64,000 nucleotides of DNA from Escarpia spicata (Eukaryota; Annelida; Polychaeta; Sabellida; Siboglinidae): NCBI GenBank assembly GCA_963995525.1, contig OZ023211.1:61319541-61383540 (forward strand), in the 5' to 3' direction. Below are positions 47,601-60,521 of this stretch, one piece after another. Within the stretch, counting starts at the first letter, position 1; every line of letters begins with the position of its first letter. The position numbers and the translations under genes were made by a program. Under the pieces are notes generated by a model that was not told the origin of the DNA, did no database searches, and worked only from the letters and a program-made list of their open reading frames with translations.

Positions 47601-50600
47601 GGAGGTAGTGTAGAGGTTAGGGCAGTGGACTCTCAGTCAAGAGGTGGTAGTATAGTGGTTAGGACATCATAGAGAGATCGTAGTGTACAGGTTAGGGCAG
47701 TGGACTCTCAGTCAAGATGTGGTAGTGTAGTGATTAGAGCATCATACAGAGTTGGTAGTGTAGAGTTTAGGGCAATGGACTCTCATTCAAGAGATGGTAG
47801 TGTAGTGATTAGAGCATCATACAGAGTTGGTAGTGTAGAGGTTAGGGCAGTGGACTCTCAGTCATGAGGTGGTAGTGTAGTGGTTAGAATATCATACAGA
47901 GTTGGTAGTGTAGAGGTTAGGACAGTGGACTCTCGTTCAAGATGTGATAGTGTAGTGATTAGAGCATCATACAGAGGTGGTAGTGAAGAGTTTAGGGCAG
48001 TGAACTCTCATTCAAGAGGTGATAGTGTAGTGGTTAGAACATCATACAGAGGTGGTAGTGTAGAGGTTAGGGCAGTGGACTCTCAGTCAAGAGGTGGTAG
48101 TGTAGTGGTTAGAACATCATACAGAGGTGGTAGTGTAGTGGTTAGGACAGTGGACTCTCAGTCAAGATGTGATAGTATGTTGATTAGAGCATCACACAGA
48201 GCTGATAGTGTAGAGGTTAGAGCAGTGGACTCTCGTTCAAGATGTGATAGTGTAGTGATTAGAGCATCATACAGAGGTGGTAGTGTAGAGGTTAGGGCAG
48301 TGAACTCTCATTCAAGAGGTGGTAGTGTAGTGGTTAGGACATCATACAGAGTTGGTAGTGTAGAGGTTAGGGCAGTGGACTCTCAGTCAAGATGTGGTTG
48401 TGTAGTGGTTAGAGCATCATACAGAGGTGGTAGTGTAAAGGTTAGGGCAGTGAACTCTCATTCATGAGATGGTATTGTAGTTATTAGAACATCATACAGA
48501 GGTGGTAGTGTAGAGGTTAGGGCAGTGGACTCCCAGTCATGAGGTGGTAGTGTAGTGGTTAGAATATCATACAGAGTTGGTAGTGTAGAAGTTAGGACAG
48601 TGGACTCTCGTTCAAGATGTGATAGTTTAGTGATTAGAGCATCATACAGAGGTGGTAGTGTAGAGGTTAGGGCAGTGAACACTCATTCAAGAGGTGGTAG
48701 TGTAGTGGTTAGAACATCATACAGAGGTGGTAGTGTAGAGGTTAGGGCAGTGGACTCTCAGTCAAGAGGTGGTAGTATAGTGGTTAGAACATCATACAGA
48801 GTTGGTACTGTAGAGGTTTGGACAGTGGACTCTCGTTCAAGATGTGATAGTGTAGTGATTAGAGCATCATACAGAGATTGTAGTGTAGAGGTTAGGGCAG
48901 TGAACTCTCATTCAAGAGGTGGTAGTGTAGTGTTAGAACATCATACAGAAGTGGTAGTGTAGAGGTTAGGGCAGTGGACTCTCAGTCAAGAGGTGGTAGT
49001 ATAGTGGTTAGAACATCATACAGAGTTGGTACTGTAGAGGTTTGGACAGTGGACTCTCGTTCAAGATGTGATAGTGTAGTGATTAGAGCATCATACAGAG
49101 ATTGTAGTGTAGAGGTTAGGGCAGTGAACTCTCATTCAAGAGGTGGTAGTGTAGTGTTAGAACATCATACAGAGGTGGTAGTGTAGAGTTTGGGGCAGTG
49201 GACTCTCAGTGAAGAGGTGGTAGTGTAGTGGTTAGAACATCATACAGAGGTGGTAGTGTAGAGGTTAGGAAAGTGGACTCTTTGTCAAGATGTGATAGTA
49301 TGTTGATTAGAGCATCATACAGAGGTGATAGTGTAGAGGTTAGGGCAGTGGACTCTCGGTCAAGATGTGGTTGTGTAGTGGTTAGAGCATCATACAGAGG
49401 TGGTAGTTTAAAAGTTAGGGCAGTGAACTCTCATTCAAGAGATGGTAGTGTAGTTGTTAGAACATCGTACAGAGGTGGTAGTGTAGAGGTTAGGGCAGTG
49501 GACTCTCAGTCAAGAGGTGGTAGTGTAGTGGTTAGAATATCATACAGAGTTGGTAGTGTAGAGGTTAGGACAGTGGACTCTCGTTCAAGATGTGATAGTG
49601 TAGTTGTTAGAACATCATACAGAGGTGGTAGTGTAGAGGTAAGGGCAGTGGACTCTCAGTCAAGAGGTGGTAGTGTAGTGATTAGAGCATCATACAGAGT
49701 TGGTAGTGTAGAGGTTAGGGCAGTGGACTCTCAGTCAAGATGTGGTAGTGTAGTGGTTAGAGCATCACACAGAGCTGATAGTGTAGAGGTTAGAGCAGTG
49801 GACTCTCGATCAAGAAGTGATAGTGTAGTGATTAGAGCATCATACAGAGGTGGTAGTGTAGAGGTTAGGGCAGTGAACTCTCATACAAGAGGTGGTAGTG
49901 TAGTGGTTAGGACATCATACAGAGTTGGTAGTGTAGAGGTTAGGACAGTGGACTCTCGTTCAAGATGTGACAGTGTAGTGATTAGAGCATCATACAGAGG
50001 TGGTAGTGTAGAGGTTAGGTCAGTGAACTCTCATTCAAGAGGTGGTAGTGTAGTCGTTAGAAGATCATACAGAGGTGGTAGTGTAGAGGTTAGGAAAGTG
50101 GACTCTCGTTCAAGATGTGATAGTGTAGTGATTAGAGCATCATACAGAGGTGGTAGTGTAGAGGTTAGGGCAGTGGACTCTCAGTCAAGATGTGGTTGTG
50201 TAGTGGTTAGAGCACCATACAGAGGTGGTAGATTAAAAGATAGGGCAGTGAACTCTCATTCAAGAAATGGTAGTGTAGTTGTTAGAACATCATACAGAGG
50301 TGGTAGTGTAGAGGTAAGGGCAGTGGACTCTCAGTCAAGAGGTGATAGTGTAGAGGTTAGAATATCATACAGAGTTGGTAGTGTAGAGGTTAGGACAGTG
50401 GACTCTCGTTCAAGATATGATAGTGTAGTGATTAGATCATTATACAGAGGTGGTAGTGTAGTGGTTAGGGCAGTGGACTCTCAGTCAAGAGGTGGTAGTG
50501 TAGTGATTAGAGCATCATACAGAGTTGGTAGTGTAGAGGTTAGGGCAGTGGACTCTCAGTCAAGATGTGGTAGTGTAGTGGTTAGAGCATCATACAGAGG

Positions 50601-51597
50601 TGTTAGTGTAAAGGTTAGGGCAGTGAACTCTCGTTCAAGAGGTGGTAGTGTAGTTGTTAGAACATCATACAGAGGTGGTAGTGTAGAGGTAAGGGCAGTG
50701 GACTCTCAGTCAAGAGGTGATAGTGTAGTGGTTAGAATATCATACAGAGTTGGTAGTGTAGAGGTTAGGACAGTGGACTCTCGTTCAAGATGTGATAGTG
50801 TAGTGATTAGAGCATCATACAGAGGTGGTAGTGTAGAGTTTAGGGCAGTGAACTCTCATTCAAGAGGTGATAGTGTAGTGGTTAGAACATCATACAGAGG
50901 TGGTAGTGTAGAGGTTAGGGCAGTGGACTCTCAGTCAAGAGGTGGTAGTGTAGTGGTTAGAACATCATACAGAGGTGGTAGTGTAGAGGTTAGGACAGTG
51001 GACTCTCAGTCAAGATGTGATAGTATGTTGATTAGAGCATCACACAGAGCTGATAGTGTAGAGGTTAGAGCAGTGGACTCTCGTTCAAGATGTGATAGTG
51101 TAGTGATTAGAGCATCATACAGAGGTGGTAGTGTAGAGGTTAGGGAAGTGAACTCTCATTCAAGAGGTGGTAGTGTAGTGGTTAGGACATCATACAGAGT
51201 TGGTAGTGTAGAGGTTTGGGCAGTGGACTCTCAGTCAAGATGTGGTTGTGTAGTGGTTAGAGCATCATACAGAGGTGGTAGTGTAGAGGTTAGGGCAGTG
51301 GATTCTCAGTCAAGATGTGGTAGTGTAGTGGTTAGAGCATCATACAGAGGTGGTAGTGTAAAGGTTAGGGCAGTGAACTCTCGTTCAAGAGGTGGTAGTG
51401 TAGTTGTTAGAACATCATACAGAGGTGGTAGTGTAGAGGTTAGGGCAGTGGACTCTCAGTCAAGAGGTGGTAGTGTAGTGGTTAGAACATCATACAGAGG
51501 TGGTAGTGTAGTGGTTAGGGCAGTGGACTCTCAGTCAAGAGGTGGTAGTGTAGTAATTAGAGCATAATACAGAGTTGGTAGTGTAGAGGTTAGGGCA

Positions 51598-54500
51598 GTG
51601 GACACTCAGTCAAGATGTGGTAGTGTAGTGATTAGAGCAGCATACAGAGTTGGTAGTGTAGAGGTTAGGGCAGTGAACTCTCAGTCAAGATGTGGTAGTG
51701 TAGTGGTTAGAGCATCATACAGAGGTGGTATTGTAAAGGTTAGGGCAGTGAACTCTCAGTCAAGAGGTGGTAGTGTAGTGGTTAGAACATCATACAGAGG
51801 TGGTAGTGTAGAGGTTAGGGCAGTGGACTCTCAGTCAAGAGGTGGTAGTGTAGTGGTTAGAACATCATACAGAGGTGGTAGTGTAGAGGTTAGGACAGTG
51901 GACTCTCAGTCAAGATGTGATAGTATGTTGATTAGAGCATCACACAGAGCTGATAGTGTAGAGGTTAGAGCAGTGGACTCTCGTTCAAGATGTGATAGTG
52001 TAGTGATTAGAGCATCATACAGAGGTGGTAGTGTAGAGGTTAGGGCAGTGAACTCTCATTCAAGAGGTGGTAGTGTAGTGGTTAGGACATCATACAGAGT
52101 TGGTAGTGTAGAGGTTAGGACAGTGGACTCTCGTTCAAGATGTGACAGTGTAGTGATTAGAGCATCATACAGAGGTGGTAGTGTAGAGGTTAGGTCAGTG
52201 AACTCTCATTCAAGAGGTGGTAGTGTAGTCGTTAGAACATCATACAGAGGTGGTAGTGTAGAGGTTAGGACAGTGGACTCTCGTTCAAGATGTGATAGTG
52301 TAGTGATTAGAGCATCATACAGAGGTGGTAGTGTAGAGGTTAGGGCAGTGGACTCTCAGTCAAGATGTGGTTGTGTAGTGGTTAGAGCACCATACAGAGG
52401 TGGTAGTTTAAAAGTTAGGGCAGTGAACTCTCATTCAAGAAATGGTAGTGTAGTTGTTAGAACATCATACAGAGGTGGTAGTGTAGAGGTAAGGGCAGTG
52501 GACTCTCAGTCAAGAGGTGATAGTGTAGAGGTTAGAATATCATACAGAGTTGGTAGTGTAGAGGTTAGGACAGTGGACTCTCGTTCAAGATATGATAGTG
52601 TAGTGATTAGATCATTATACAGAGGTGGTAGTGTAGTGGTTAGGGCAGTGGACTCTCAGTCAAGAGGTGGTAGTGTAGTGATTAGAGCATCATACAGAGT
52701 TGGTAGTGTAGAGGTTAGGGCAGTGGACTCTCAGTCAAGATGTGGTAGTGTAGTGGTTAGAACATCATACAGAGGTGGTAGTGTAGAGGTTAGGACAGTG
52801 GACTCTCAGTCAAGATGTGATAGTATGTTGATTAGAGCATCACACAGAGCTGATAGTGTAGAGGTTAGAGCAGTGGACTCTCGTTCAAGATGTGATAGTT
52901 TAGTGATTAGAGCATCAAACAGAGGTGGTAGTGTAGAGGTTAGGGCAGTGAACTCTCATTCAAGAGGTGGTAGTGTAGTGGTTAGGACATCATACAGAGT
53001 TGGTAGTGTAGAGGTTAGGACAGTGGACTCTCGTTCAAGATGTGACAGTGTAGTGATTAGAGCATCATACAGAGGTGGTAGTGTAGAGGTTAGGTCAGTG
53101 AACTCTCATTCAAGAGGTGGTAGTGTAGTCGTTAGAACATCATACAGAGGTGGTAGTGTAGAGGTTAGGACAGTGGAATCTCGTTCAAGATGTGATAGTG
53201 TAGTGATTAGAGCATCATACAGAGGTGGTAGTGTAGAGGTTAGGGCAGTGGACTCTCAGTCAAGATGTGGTTGTGTAGTGGTTAGAGCACCATACAGAGG
53301 TGGTAGTTTAAAAGTTAGGGCAGTGAACTCTCATTCAAGAAATGGTAGTGTAGTTGTTAGAACATCATACAGAGGTGGTAGTGTAGAGGTAAGGGCAGTG
53401 GACTCTCAGTCAAGAGGTGATAGTGTAGAGGTTAGAATATCATACAGAGTTGGTAGTGTAGAGGTTAGGACAGTGGACTCTCGTTCAAGATATGATAGTG
53501 TAGTGATTAGATCATTATACAGAGGTGGTAGTGTAGTGGTTAGGGCAGTGGACTCTCAGTCAAGAGGTGGTAGTGTAGTGATTAGAGCATCATACAGAGT
53601 TGGTAGTGTAGAGGTTAGGGCAGTGGACTCTCAGTCAAGATGTGGTAGTGTAGTGGTTAGAGCATCATACAGAGGTGTTAGTGTAAATGTTAGGGCAGTG
53701 AACTCTCGTTCAAGAGGTGGTAGTGTAGTTGTTAGAACATCATACAGAGGTGGTAGTGTAGAGGTAAGGGCAGTGGACTCTCAGTGAAGAGGTGATAGTG
53801 TAGTGGTTAAAATATCATACAGAGTTGGTAGTGTAGAGGTTAGGACAGTGGACTCTCGTTCAAGATGTGATAGTGTAGTGATTAGAGCATCATACAGAGG
53901 TGGTAGTGAAGAGTTTAGGGCAGTGAACTCTCATTCAAGAGGTGATAGTGTAGTGGTTAGAACATCATACAGAGGTGGTAGTGTAGAGGTTAGGGCAGTG
54001 GACTCTCAGTCAAGAGGTGGTAGTGTAGTGGTTAGAACATCATACAGAGGTGGTAGTGTAGTGGTTAGGACAGTGGACTCTCAGTCAAGATGTGATAGTA
54101 TGTTGATTAGAGCATCACACAGAGCTGATAGTGTAGATGTTAGAGCAGTGGACTCTCGTTCAAGATGTGATAGTGTAGTGATTAGAGCATCATACAGAGG
54201 TGGTAGTGTAGAGGTTAGGGCAGTGAACTCTCATTCAAGAGGTGGTAGTGTAGTGGTTAGGACATCATACAGAGTTGGTAGTGTAGAGGTTAGGGCAGTG
54301 GACTCTCAGTCAAGATGTGGTTGTGTAGTGGTAAGAGCATCATACAGAGGTGGTAGTGTAAAGGTTAGGGCAGTGAACTCTCATTCATGAGATGGTATTG
54401 TAGTTATTAGAACATCATACAGAGGTGGTAGTGTAGAGGTTAGGGCAGTGGACTCCCAGTCATGAGGTGGTAGTGTAGTGGTTAGAATATCATACAGAGT

Positions 54501-54960
54501 TGGTAGTGTAGAAGTTAGGACAGTGGACTCTCGTTCAAGATGTGATAGTTTAGTGATTAGAGCATCATACAGAGGTGGTAGTGTAGAGGTTAGGGCAGTG
54601 AACACTCATTCAAGAGGTGGTAGTGTAGTGGTTAGAACATCATACAGAGGTGGTAGTGTAGAGGTTAGGGCAGTGGACTCTCAGTCAAGAGGTGGTAGTA
54701 TAGTGGTTAGAACATCATACAGAGTTGGTACTGTAGAGGTTTGGACAGTGGACTCTCGTTCAAGATGTGATAGTGTAGTGATTAGAGCATCATACAGAGA
54801 TTGTAGTGTAGAGGTTAGGGCAGTGAACTCTCATTCAAGAGGTGGTAGTGTAGTGTTAGAACATCATACAGAAGTGGTAGTGTAGAGGTTAGGGCAGTGG
54901 ACTCTCAGTCAAGAGGTGGTAGTATAGTGGTTAGAACATCATACAGAGTTGGTACTGTAG
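51598..54960. repeat. Large duplicated block within the satellite, copy 1
   Basis: Marker variants recur at a fixed offset of 8,924 bp (119 units minus one base): GGACACTCAGTCAAG at 51,600 and 60,524, GGTAGTTTAAAAGTT at about 52,402 and 61,325 and again at about 53,302 and 62,225, and the TCATGAGATGGTATTG marker at about 54,385 and 63,309. Confidence 0.85.
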
Positions 54961-55084
54961 AGGTTTGGACAGTGGACTCTCGTTCAAGATGTGATAGTGT
55001 AGTGATTAGAGCATCATACAGAGGTGGTAGTGTAGAGGTTAGGGCAGTGGACTCTCAGTCAAGATGTGGTTGTGTAGTGGTTAG

Positions 55085-58000
55085 AGCACCATACAGAGGT
55101 GGTAGATTAAAAGATAGGGCAGTGAACTCTCATTCAAGAAATGGTAGTGTAGTTGTTAGAACATCATACAGAGGTGGTAGTGTAGAGGTAAGGGCAGTGG
55201 ACTCTCAGTCAAGAGGTGATAGTGTAGAGGTTAGAATATCATACAGAGTTGGGAGTGTAGAGGTTAGGACAGTGGACTCTCGTTCAAGATATGATAGTGT
55301 AGTGATTAGATCATTATACAGAGGTGGTAGTGTAGTGGTTAGGGCAGTGGACTCTCAGTCAAGAGGTGGTAGTGTAGTGATTAGAGCATCATACAGAGTT
55401 GGTAGTGTAGAGGTTAGGGCAGTGGACTCTCAGTCAAGATGTGGTAGTGTAGTGGTTAGAGCATCATACAGAGGTGTTAGTGTAAAGGTTAGGGCAGTGA
55501 ACTCTCGTTCAAGAGGTGGTAGTGTAGTTGTTAGAACATCATACAGAGGTGGTAGTGTAGAGGTAAGGGCAGTGGACTCTCAGTCAAGAGGTGATAGTGT
55601 AGTGGTTAGAATATCATACAGAGTTGGTAGTGTAGAGGTTAGGACAGTGGACTCTCGTTCAAGATGTGATAGTGTAGTGATTAGAGCATCATACAGAGGT
55701 GGTAGTGTAGAGTTTAGGGCAGTGAACTCTCATTCAAGAGGTGATAGTGTAGTGGTTAGAACATCATACAGAGGTGGTAGTGTAGAGGTTAGGGCAGTGG
55801 ACTCTCAGTCAAGAGGTGGTAGTGTAGTGGTTAGAACATCATACAGAGGTGGTAGTGTAGAGGTTAGGACAGTGGACTCTCAGTCAAGATGTGATAGTAT
55901 GTTGATTAGAGCATCACACAGAGCTGATAGTGTAGAGGTTAGAGCAGTGGACTCTCGTTCAAGATGTGATAGTGTAGTGATTAGAGCATCATACAGAGGT
56001 GGTAGTGTAGAGGTTAGGGCAGTGAACTCTCATTCAAGAGGTGGTAGTGTAGTGGTTAGGACATCATACAGAGTTGGTAGTGTAGAGGTTAGGGCAGTGG
56101 ACTCTCAGTCAAGAGGTGGTAGTGTAGTGGTTAGAACATCATACAGAGGTGGTAGTGTAGAGGTTAGGACAGTGGACTCTCAGTCAAGATGTGATAGTAT
56201 GTTGATTAGAGCATCACACAGAGCTGATAGTGTAGAGGTTAGAGCAGTGGACTCTCGTTCAAGATGTGATAGTGTAGTGATTAGAGCATCATACAGAGGT
56301 GGTAGTGTAGAGGTTAGGGCAGTGAACTCTCATTCAAGAGGTGGTAGTGTAGTGGTTAGGACATCATACAGAGTTGGTAGTGTAGAGGTTAGGGCAGTGG
56401 ACTCTCAGTCAAGATGTGGTTGTGTAGTGGTTAGAGCATCATACAGAGGTGGTAGTGTAGAGGTTAGGGCAGTGGACTCTCAGTCAAGAGGTGGTAGTAT
56501 AGTGGTTAGAACATCATACAGAGTTGGTACTGTAGAGGTTTGGACAGTGGACTCTCGTTCAAGATGTGATAGTGTAGTGATTAGAGCATCATACAGAGGT
56601 GGTAGTGTAGAGGTTAGGGCAGTGGACTCTCAGTCAAGATGTGGTTGTGTAGTGGTTAGAGCACCATACAGAGGTGGTAGATTAAAAGATAGGGCAGTGA
56701 ACTCTCATTCAAGAAATGGTAGTGTAGTTGTTAGAACATCATACAGAGGTGGTAGTGTAGAGGTAAGGGCAGTGGACTCTCAGTCAAGAGGTGATAGTGT
56801 AGAGGTTAGAATATCATACAGAGTTGGGAGTGTAGAGGTTAGGACAGTGGACTCTCGTTCAAGATATGATAGTGTAGTGATTAGATCATTATACAGAGGT
56901 GGTAGTGTAGTGGTTAGGGCAGTGGACTCTCAGTCAAGAGGTGGTAGTGTAGTGATTAGAGCATCATACAGAGTTGGTAGTGTAGAGGTTAGGGCAGTGG
57001 ACTCTCAGTCAAGATGTGGTAGTGTAGTGGTTAGAGCATCATACAGAGGTGTTAGTGTAAAGGTTAGGGCAGTGAACTCTCGTTCAAGAGGTGGTAGTGT
57101 AGTTGTTAGAACATCATACAGAGGTGGTAGTGTAGAGGTAAGGGCAGTGGACTCTCAGTCAAGAGGTGATAGTGTAGTGGTTAGAATATCATACAGAGTT
57201 GGTAGTGTAGAGGTTAGGACAGTGGACTCTCGTTCAAGATGTGATAGTGTAGTGATTAGAGCATCATACAGAGGTGGTAGTGTAGAGTTTAGGGCAGTGA
57301 ACTCTCATTCAAGAGGTGATAGTGTAGTGGTTAGAACATCATACAGAGGTGGTAGTGTAGAGGTTAGGGCAGTGGACTCTCAGTCAAGAGGTGGTAGTGT
57401 AGTGGTTAGAACATCATACAGAGGTGGTAGTGTAGAGGTTAGGACAGTGGACTCTCAGTCAAGATGTGATAGTATGTTGATTAGAGCATCACACAGAGCT
57501 GATAGTGTAGAGGTTAGAGCAGTGGACTCTCGTTCAAGATGTGATAGTGTAGTGATTAGAGCATCATACAGAGGTGGTAGTGTAGAGGTTAGGGCAGTGA
57601 ACTCTCATTCAAGAGGTGGTAGTGTAGTGGTTAGGACATCATACAGAGTTGGTAGTGTAGAGGTTAGGGCAGTGGACTCTCAGTCAAGATGTGGTTGTGT
57701 AGTGGTTAGAGCATCATACAGAGGTGGTAGTGTAGAGGTTAGGGCAGTGGATTCTCAGTCAAGATGTGGTAGTGTAGTGGTTAGAGCATCATACAGAGGT
57801 GGTAGTGTAAAGGTTAGGGCAGTGAACTCTCGTTCAAGAGGTGGTAGTGTAGTTGTTAGAACATCATACAGAGGTGGTAGTGTAGAGGTTAGGGCAGTGG
57901 ACTCTCAGTCAAGAGGTGGTAGTGTAGTGGTTAGAACATCATACAGAGGTGGTAGTGTAGTGGTTAGGGCAGTGGACTCTCAGTCAAGAGGTGGTAGTGT

Positions 58001-59160
58001 AGTAATTAGAGCATAATACAGAGTTGGTAGTGTAGAGGTTAGGGCAGTGGACACTCAGTCAAGATGTGGTAGTGTAGTGATTAGAGCAGCATACAGAGTT
58101 GGTAGTGTAGAGGTTAGGGCAGTGAACTCTCAGTCAAGATGTGGTAGTGTAGTGATTAGAGCATCATACAGAGGTGGTATTGTAAAGGTTAGGGCAGTGA
58201 ACTCTCAGTCAAGAGGTGGTAGTGTAGTGGTTAGAACATCATACAGAGGTGGTAGTGTAGAGGTTAGGGCAGTGGACTCTCAGTCAAGAGGTGGTAGTGT
58301 AGTGGTTAGAACATCATACAGAGGTGGTAGTGTAGAGGTTAGGACAGTGGACTCTCAGTCAAGATGTGATAGTATGTTGATTAGAGCATCACACAGAGCT
58401 GATAGTGTAGAGGTTAGAGCAGTGGACTCTCGTTCAAGATGTGATAGTGTAGTGATTAGAGCATCATACAGAGGTGGTAGTGTAGAGGTTAGGGCAGTGA
58501 ACTCTCATTCAAGAGGTGGTAGTGTAGTGGTTAGGACATCATACAGAGTTGGTAGTGTAGAGGTTAGGGCAGTGGACTCTCAGTCAAGAGGTGGTAGTGT
58601 AGTGGTTAGAACATCATACAGAGGTGGTAGTGTAGAGGTTAGGACAGTGGACTCTCAGTCAAGATGTGATAGTATGTTGATTAGAGCATCACACAGAGCT
58701 GATAGTGTAGAGGTTAGAGCAGTGGACTCTCGTTCAAGATGTGATAGTGTAGTGATTAGAGCATCATACAGAGGTGGTAGTGTAGAGGTTAGGGCAGTGA
58801 ACTCTCATTCAAGAGGTGGTAGTGTAGTGGTTAGGACATCATACAGAGTTGGTAGTGTAGAGGTTAGGGCAGTGGACTCTCAGTCAAGATGTGGTTGTGT
58901 AGTGGTTAGAGCATCATACAGAGGTGGTAGTGTAGAGGTTAGGGCAGTGGACTCTCAGTCAAGAGGTGGTAGTATAGTGGTTAGAACATCATACAGAGTT
59001 GGTACTGTAGAGGTTTGGACAGTGGACTCTCGTTCAAGATGTGATAGTGTAGTGATTAGAGCATCATACAGAGGTGGTAGTGTAGAGGTTAGGGCAGTGG
59101 ACTCTCAGTCAAGATGTGGTTGTGTAGTGGTTAGAGCACCATACAGAGGTGGTAGATTAA
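55085..59160. repeat. Block duplications of 21 and 33 units within the satellite
   Basis: The marker GGTAGATTAAAAGATAGGG occurs at about 55,099, 56,674 and 59,149, spacings of 1,575 (21 x 75) and 2,475 (33 x 75). The GCATAATAC marker at 58,011 and 60,486 shows the same 2,475 spacing. Confidence 0.85.
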
Positions 59161-60521
59161 AAGATAGGGCAGTGAACTCTCATTCAAGAAATGGTAGTGT
59201 AGTTGTTAGAACATCATACAGAGGTGGTAGTGTAGAGGTAAGGGCAGTGGACTCTCAGTCAAGAGGTGATAGTGTAGAGGTTAGAATATCATACAGAGTT
59301 GGGAGTGTAGAGGTTAGGACAGTGGACTCTCGTTCAAGATATGATAGTGTAGTGATTAGATCATTATACAGAGGTGGTAGTGTAGTGGTTAGGGCAGTGG
59401 ACTCTCAGTCAAGAGGTGGTAGTGTAGTGATTAGAGCATCATACAGAGTTGGTAGTGTAGAGGTTAGGGCAGTGGACTCTCAGTCAAGATGTGGTAGTGT
59501 AGTGGTTAGAGCATCATACAGAGGTGTTAGTGTAAAGGTTAGGGCAGTGAACTCTCGTTCAAGAGGTGGTAGTGTAGTTGTTAGAACATCATACAGAGGT
59601 GGTAGTGTAGAGGTAAGGGCAGTGGACTCTCAGTCAAGAGGTGATAGTGTAGTGGTTAGAATATCATACAGAGTTGGTAGTGTAGAGGTTAGGACAGTGG
59701 ACTCTCGTTCAAGATGTGATAGTGTAGTGATTAGAGCATCATACAGAGGTGGTAGTGTAGAGTTTAGGGCAGTGAACTCTCATTCAAGAGGTGATAGTGT
59801 AGTGGTTAGAACATCATACAGAGGTGGTAGTGTAGAGGTTAGGGCAGTGGACTCTCAGTCAAGAGGTGGTAGTGTAGTGGTTAGAACATCATACAGAGGT
59901 GGTAGTGTAGAGGTTAGGACAGTGGACTCTCAGTCAAGATGTGATAGTATGTTGATTAGAGCATCACACAGAGCTGATAGTGTAGAGGTTAGAGCAGTGG
60001 ACTCTCGTTCAAGATGTGATAGTGTAGTGATTAGAGCATCATACAGAGGTGGTAGTGTAGAGGTTAGGGCAGTGAACTCTCATTCAAGAGGTGGTAGTGT
60101 AGTGGTTAGGACATCATACAGAGTTGGTAGTGTAGAGGTTAGGGCAGTGGACTCTCAGTCAAGATGTGGTTGTGTAGTGGTTAGAGCATCATACAGAGGT
60201 GGTAGTGTAGAGGTTAGGGCAGTGGATTCTCAGTCAAGATGTGGTAGTGTAGTGGTTAGAGCATCATACAGAGGTGGTAGTGTAAAGGTTAGGGCAGTGA
60301 ACTCTCGTTCAAGAGGTGGTAGTGTAGTTGTTAGAACATCATACAGAGGTGGTAGTGTAGAGGTTAGGGCAGTGGACTCTCAGTCAAGAGGTGGTAGTGT
60401 AGTGGTTAGAACATCATACAGAGGTGGTAGTGTAGTGGTTAGGGCAGTGGACTCTCAGTCAAGAGGTGGTAGTGTAGTAATTAGAGCATAATACAGAGTT
60501 GGTAGTGTAGAGGTTAGGGCA